Position numbers and translations under genes: made by a program. This document shows, in pieces, positions 60,925 through 64,000 of a DNA stretch of 64,000 nt (position 1 is its first letter; every line of letters begins with the position of its first letter). The notes under the pieces were generated by a model. The model saw nothing but the letters and a program-made list of their open reading frames with translations. It did no database searches and had not been told where the DNA came from. The DNA comes from Oceanicaulis alexandrii DSM 11625. GTDB lineage: Bacteria; Pseudomonadota; Alphaproteobacteria; Caulobacterales; Maricaulaceae. The stretch spans positions 868,001 to 932,000 of the forward strand of contig NZ_ATUP01000001.1 of the NCBI RefSeq assembly GCF_000420265.1, read 5' to 3'.

Positions 60925-61734
60925 ATGCTGACTGTGTCGAATTACGCCCGCATGACTTTGGCGACCCTGGCTGTCGCGAGCCTTCCTGTGACCGCCAGCG
61001 CTCAGAGCGTTGAGCCGCCCCAGCAAATCTACGCCCAGTATTCAGGCTCGGTGCTGATCCTGAAAGTGGCTGACATCTCCTTGTCGGCCGCCTTTCAGGA
61101 CGGCACCTACTCAGCGGCCGCGACCTTTGAGAGCGGCGGTTTGCTGCGCTGGTTCGACGACACCAATATCGAGGCGACCACATCGGGCTATCGCGCGCCG
61201 GACTCACTGCGTCCCTATCGCTATGAGCACATCAATCACGCCAGCAACAAGGGACGCGTCGTCGGCATCAATTTCGATGACGGCGTCGCCATGCCGGACG
61301 TTCAGCCGCCCTTCGGCTCCATGGGGGAGCCGCCCGCCAATGATGAAGAACGCGCGGGCGCGCTTGATCCGATCTCGACCCTGCTCGGGCTGATGCTGTC
61401 GATCCAATCAGGCGAGGACGAGATCTGCCAGGGTCGCCTGCCCGTCTTTGACGGCAAGGCGCGCTATGACCTGCGCTTTAATAACGCTGGCCCGGATGAC
61501 GTCCGCACCCGCGGCTGGAGCGGCGAGGCTATCCGCTGCCAGGCCTATATCGAGCCGATCAGCGGCTATGATGAAGGCGATCGCCCCGACGCGGAGGAAA
61601 CCAATCGCCCGGTGACGATCTGGCTGGCGCCGATCGAGAGCGTCTATGTGCCGGTGCGGTTCCGCGCCCAGACCCGGATCGGGTCGATCAACATCACCGC
61701 GACGCAGCTCTATGCGGGCGACGCTTCGCAATAA
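60925..61734 (+). CDS. DUF3108 domain exported protein
   Basis: A 269-residue protein with a signal peptide ending 'PVTASAQS' near residue 26, so it is periplasmic. The body matches the DUF3108 layout of beta strands: 'YSGSVLILKVADISLSAAFQ', 'YSAAATFESGGLLRWF', 'YRYEHINHASNKGRVVGINF' and a C-terminal 'IWLAPIESVYVPVRFRAQTR'. The function is unknown, possibly in outer-membrane or wall upkeep. Its position between rpmB and the SUV3-like helicase gene is conserved in relatives I recall. Confidence 0.85.
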   Translation: MLTVSNYARMTLATLAVASLPVTASAQSVEPPQQIYAQYSGSVLILKVADISLSAAFQDGTYSAAATFESGGLLRWFDDTNIEATTSGYRAPDSLRPYRYEHINHASNKGRVVGINFDDGVAMPDVQPPFGSMGEPPANDEERAGALDPISTLLGLMLSIQSGEDEICQGRLPVFDGKARYDLRFNNAGPDDVRTRGWSGEAIRCQAYIEPISGYDEGDRPDAEETNRPVTIWLAPIESVYVPVRFRAQTRIGSINITATQLYAGDASQ

Positions 61735-61780
61735 GCCCTTTCCCACCTATCTGTAAGGCGAAACCACGCTGGAGAGCGTC

Positions 61781-64000
61781 ATGTCACGCGCCCGCGCTGG
61801 CGATAGCCGTATCGCCGCGATCCTAGGCCCCACCAATACCGGCAAGACCCATCTGGCGCTTGAACGCATGATGGCGCACAGCACCGGTGTGTTCGGCCTG
61901 CCGCTCAGGCTGCTGGCGCGAGAGCTCTACGACAAGGTCGTCAAGGCCAAGGGTTCCGCCGCCGTCGCCCTGATCACGGGCGAGGAAAAGATCGTGCCCC
62001 CGACCGCGCGGTTCTTCCTGTGCACGGTCGAGGCGATGCCATTGAACATGCGCCCGGCTTTTCTCGCGATTGACGAGATCCAGCTGGCCGCAGACCCCGA
62101 GCGCGGACATATCTTCACCGACCGGCTGCTTCATGCGCGCGGCACGGCGGAGACCCTGTTTCTGGGCTCCACCACCATGCGGCCTATCCTGCGCCATCTG
62201 ATCCCGGAAGCGGAGATCGAGGAACGCGAACGCTTCTCGGTGCTGACCTATGCCGGCGCAAAGAAGCTGACCAAACTTCCCAGGCGCTCCGCCATCGTCG
62301 CCTTCAGCTCCGAGGACGTCTATTCCATCGCCGAGCTCGTGCGCCGTCAGCGCGGCGGCGCGGCGGTCGTCATGGGCGCGCTCAGCCCCCGCACCCGCAA
62401 CGCCCAGGTCGAGCTTTACCAATCAGGCGAAGTGGATTTCCTGATCGCGACGGACGCGATCGGCATGGGGCTGAACATGGATGTGGACCATGTGGCCTTC
62501 GCCAGCTTCTCAAAGTTCGACGGGCGCAAGCGCCGTCAGCTCTTCCCCCATGAGATCGGGCAAATCGCCGGACGCGCTGGCCGGTTCCGCTCTGACGGCA
62601 CGTTTGGACAAACCGCGGACGCCCGCCCTCTGGACACAGATATCATCGAGCGGGTGGAGAACCACACCTTTGAACCTGTCCGCAAGCTGACCTGGCGAGA
62701 GACCCAGCTTGACCTGCGCTCGCTGGACACGCTTCGCCGGTCCTTGAACCAGCCGTCTCCCGATCCCGTGCTGGAGCGCGTCCGCAATGCAGCCGATGAG
62801 CATGTGCTCGACCTTGTGTCGCGCGACAGCGATATTCGAGAGCGCGCCGCCGCTCGCGACGGGACCGCAAGGCTCTGGGATGTCTGCCGGACTCCGGACT
62901 TCCGCAAATCCAGCCCGGAAGAACATGCGCGTCTGGTTTCAACACTTTACATGCACCTGACCAGCGCCAAGGGCTATTTGCCCGACAGCTGGCTGGACGC
63001 CCAGTTGACGCGTCTGGCCAAGACCGCGGGAGACGTGGATGCGCTGGCGCAAAGACTGGCTTATGTCCGCACCTGGTCTTACGCCGCCCACCGGAAGGAC
63101 TGGACAAAAGACCCTGAATATTGGACGAGCCGTACCCGAGAGGTTGAAGATCAGCTCTCGGACGCGCTTCATGAGCGCCTGACGGCCCGTTTCATCGACC
63201 GGCGCACCAGCGCGCTGATGAAAGGGCTGCGTGAGAAAACCGATTTGCAATCCGGGCTCAACCGCCTGGGCGAGGTCACTGTGGAGGGCCATTTCGTGGG
63301 ACGATTGAACGGGCTGAGCTTTGAAGCCGACGCTGCAGGCGAGCCTTTGGCGCGTCGGGCCGTGGCGAACGCCGCCATGAAAGCCGTCCGTCCGGAAGTG
63401 AACCGGCTCCTCTCCCAGCTCTCCCAGGCTGACGATGCGGAACTGGCTCTGGGCGAAGACGGCCTGCTGAACTGGAAAGACGATCCTGTGGGTCGCCTGA
63501 GAGCAGGCGGTGATCCGTTCACCCCGGGCGTTGATCTGATCGGCGGCGAGCTGGGATCCAGCGAACTGATCGCCCAGGCCGAAAAACGCCTGATGACGTT
63601 CGCCGCCGAACAGGCCGGCACCCGGCTCGAACCGCTTCTGGATATGCGCAAGGCGCTCAAGGAAGAAGGTCGCCTCGACGGCCTGGCGCGCGGCGTCGCC
63701 TATCAGCTGGTGGAAAATTTCGGCGCCATGTCACGCGCCAAGCTGGCGGATGAATTATCCGCCCTGTCCGTGCCCGAGCGCCAGTCCTTGCGGCGCGCCG
63801 GCGTGCGCATCGGCGAGCATGCGGTGTTCATGCCGGCCTTGCTCAAGCCCGGCGCGGCCCGCCTCCTGTCCATGCTCAAGGCGGTGCATGAGGGCGATAT
63901 CGATCGGGCGGTCAATCCGCCGCCAGGCCTGACCAGCATTCCCAATGATCGCCGTTACACCCTGGCTGATTATGCGGCGGCGGGCTTTCAGCCGTGTGGA
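61781..64000 (+). CDS. SUV3/Mgps-like RNA helicase, 3' end outside window
   Basis: The first 740 residues of a helicase open at the window end. Walker A is 'GPTNTGKT' at 16-23, motif II 'DEIQ' at 98-101, 'GSTTMRP' gives motif III, and 'ATDAIGMGLNMDVDHVAFAS' followed by 'QIAGRAGRF' gives motifs V and VI. This matches the alphaproteobacterial relatives of mitochondrial SUV3, which unwind RNA for degradation, possibly with RNase partners. The long C-terminal region is specific to this family. A 'ggagag' ribosome site lies six bases before the ATG. No stop occurs before 64000. Confidence 0.9.
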   Translation, partial: MSRARAGDSRIAAILGPTNTGKTHLALERMMAHSTGVFGLPLRLLARELYDKVVKAKGSAAVALITGEEKIVPPTARFFLCTVEAMPLNMRPAFLAIDEIQLAADPERGHIFTDRLLHARGTAETLFLGSTTMRPILRHLIPEAEIEERERFSVLTYAGAKKLTKLPRRSAIVAFSSEDVYSIAELVRRQRGGAAVVMGALSPRTRNAQVELYQSGEVDFLIATDAIGMGLNMDVDHVAFASFSKFDGRKRRQLFPHEIGQIAGRAGRFRSDGTFGQTADARPLDTDIIERVENHTFEPVRKLTWRETQLDLRSLDTLRRSLNQPSPDPVLERVRNAADEHVLDLVSRDSDIRERAAARDGTARLWDVCRTPDFRKSSPEEHARLVSTLYMHLTSAKGYLPDSWLDAQLTRLAKTAGDVDALAQRLAYVRTWSYAAHRKDWTKDPEYWTSRTREVEDQLSDALHERLTARFIDRRTSALMKGLREKTDLQSGLNRLGEVTVEGHFVGRLNGLSFEADAAGEPLARRAVANAAMKAVRPEVNRLLSQLSQADDAELALGEDGLLNWKDDPVGRLRAGGDPFTPGVDLIGGELGSSELIAQAEKRLMTFAAEQAGTRLEPLLDMRKALKEEGRLDGLARGVAYQLVENFGAMSRAKLADELSALSVPERQSLRRAGVRIGEHAVFMPALLKPGAARLLSMLKAVHEGDIDRAVNPPPGLTSIPNDRRYTLADYAAAGFQPCG

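Noticed and set aside
1-64000. tRNA, rRNA, CRISPR array or insertion sequence
   Set aside because: No cloverleaf T-arm, rRNA core, spaced direct repeats, or transposase was recognised in any gap, all but one of which are under 300 bases.

Overview
The window reads as a chromosome segment of a high-GC alphaproteobacterium. It contains the cell-cycle regulator GcrA, which is restricted to Alphaproteobacteria. Gene pairs and runs typical of the Caulobacterales/Maricaulales/Hyphomonadaceae side of that class include prfA-prmC-DUF4167, lysC-ptsP-ubiG, grxC-nitrilase-DUF1178-comF, xerD-accA, aroK-aroB-corC, bolA-dnaJ-cobS-cobT and rpmB-DUF3108-helicase. An Oceanicaulis- or Maricaulis-like bacterium is my best guess; this rests on gene content and order remembered from the group, not on a search. 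No rRNA, tRNA, CRISPR array, insertion sequence, prophage or plasmid gene was recognised, so this is mostly core chromosome.

Layout. 1-3.1 kb: dCTP deaminase, ApaG, TrkH. 3.1-6.7 kb: a minus-strand cassette for export of a surface glycan (ABC ATPase, ABC permease, GT-D type glycosyltransferase, methyltransferase-like protein). 6.8-9.5 kb: GrpB-like protein, Hsp33 and ArgD. 9.5-11.7 kb: ABC-2 permease, gcrA, an acetyltransferase. 11.8-17.2 kb: nrdB and nrdA separated by two outer-membrane proteins of LpxR type. 17.4-20.6 kb: PutA, followed by an AT-rich 0.63 kb gap. 21.2-25.9 kb: a GT4 glycosyltransferase, then DUF4167, prmC, prfA and a LOG-family protein. 26.0-30.3 kb: accessory-looking genes (an orphan membrane protein, ArsC-like protein, beta-lactamase-fold hydrolase, MAPEG protein, small membrane-anchored protein). 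30.3-36.2 kb: ispG, a RodZ-like gene, ptsP, lysC. 36.4-41.3 kb: ubiG, ZIP transporter, DUF1178, nitrilase-like amidase, glutaredoxin, ComF, a methyltransferase, a Flp-like pilin and MutT. 41.8-47.4 kb: a parvulin lipoprotein divergent from secA, an acetyltransferase, a DUF2235 hydrolase. 47.4-54.5 kb: accA, xerD, a large exported protein, a tiny membrane protein, aroK-aroB-corC, bolA. 54.5-64 kb: a J-domain protein, a putative zinc peptidase, cobS-cobT, a phytase-like lipoprotein, rpmB, a DUF3108 protein, and a SUV3-like helicase running off the end.

How genes work together. nrdA and nrdB form one class Ia ribonucleotide reductase though they are 2.4 kb apart; both have NrdR-box-like sequences upstream. 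gcrA has two DnaA-box-like sites and a nested dyad upstream, consistent with the DnaA-to-GcrA step of the Caulobacter cell cycle. prfA/prmC make and methylate release factor 1. aroK/aroB feed the shikimate pathway, and their 4-base overlaps with the transporter gene imply one operon. argD lies next to hslO without argF, and the parvulin and mutT genes lie together without argJ, so two arginine genes are missing from places where relatives carry them.

Most worth a second look: the orphan membrane protein at 26 kb, the Flp-like pilin whose only plausible start is a CTG overlapping the mutT stop, the two-part stem-loop before secA, the HELGH peptidase inserted before cobS, the missing argF/argJ genes, the divergent LpxR-like paralogue, and several nested inverted repeats in promoter regions.
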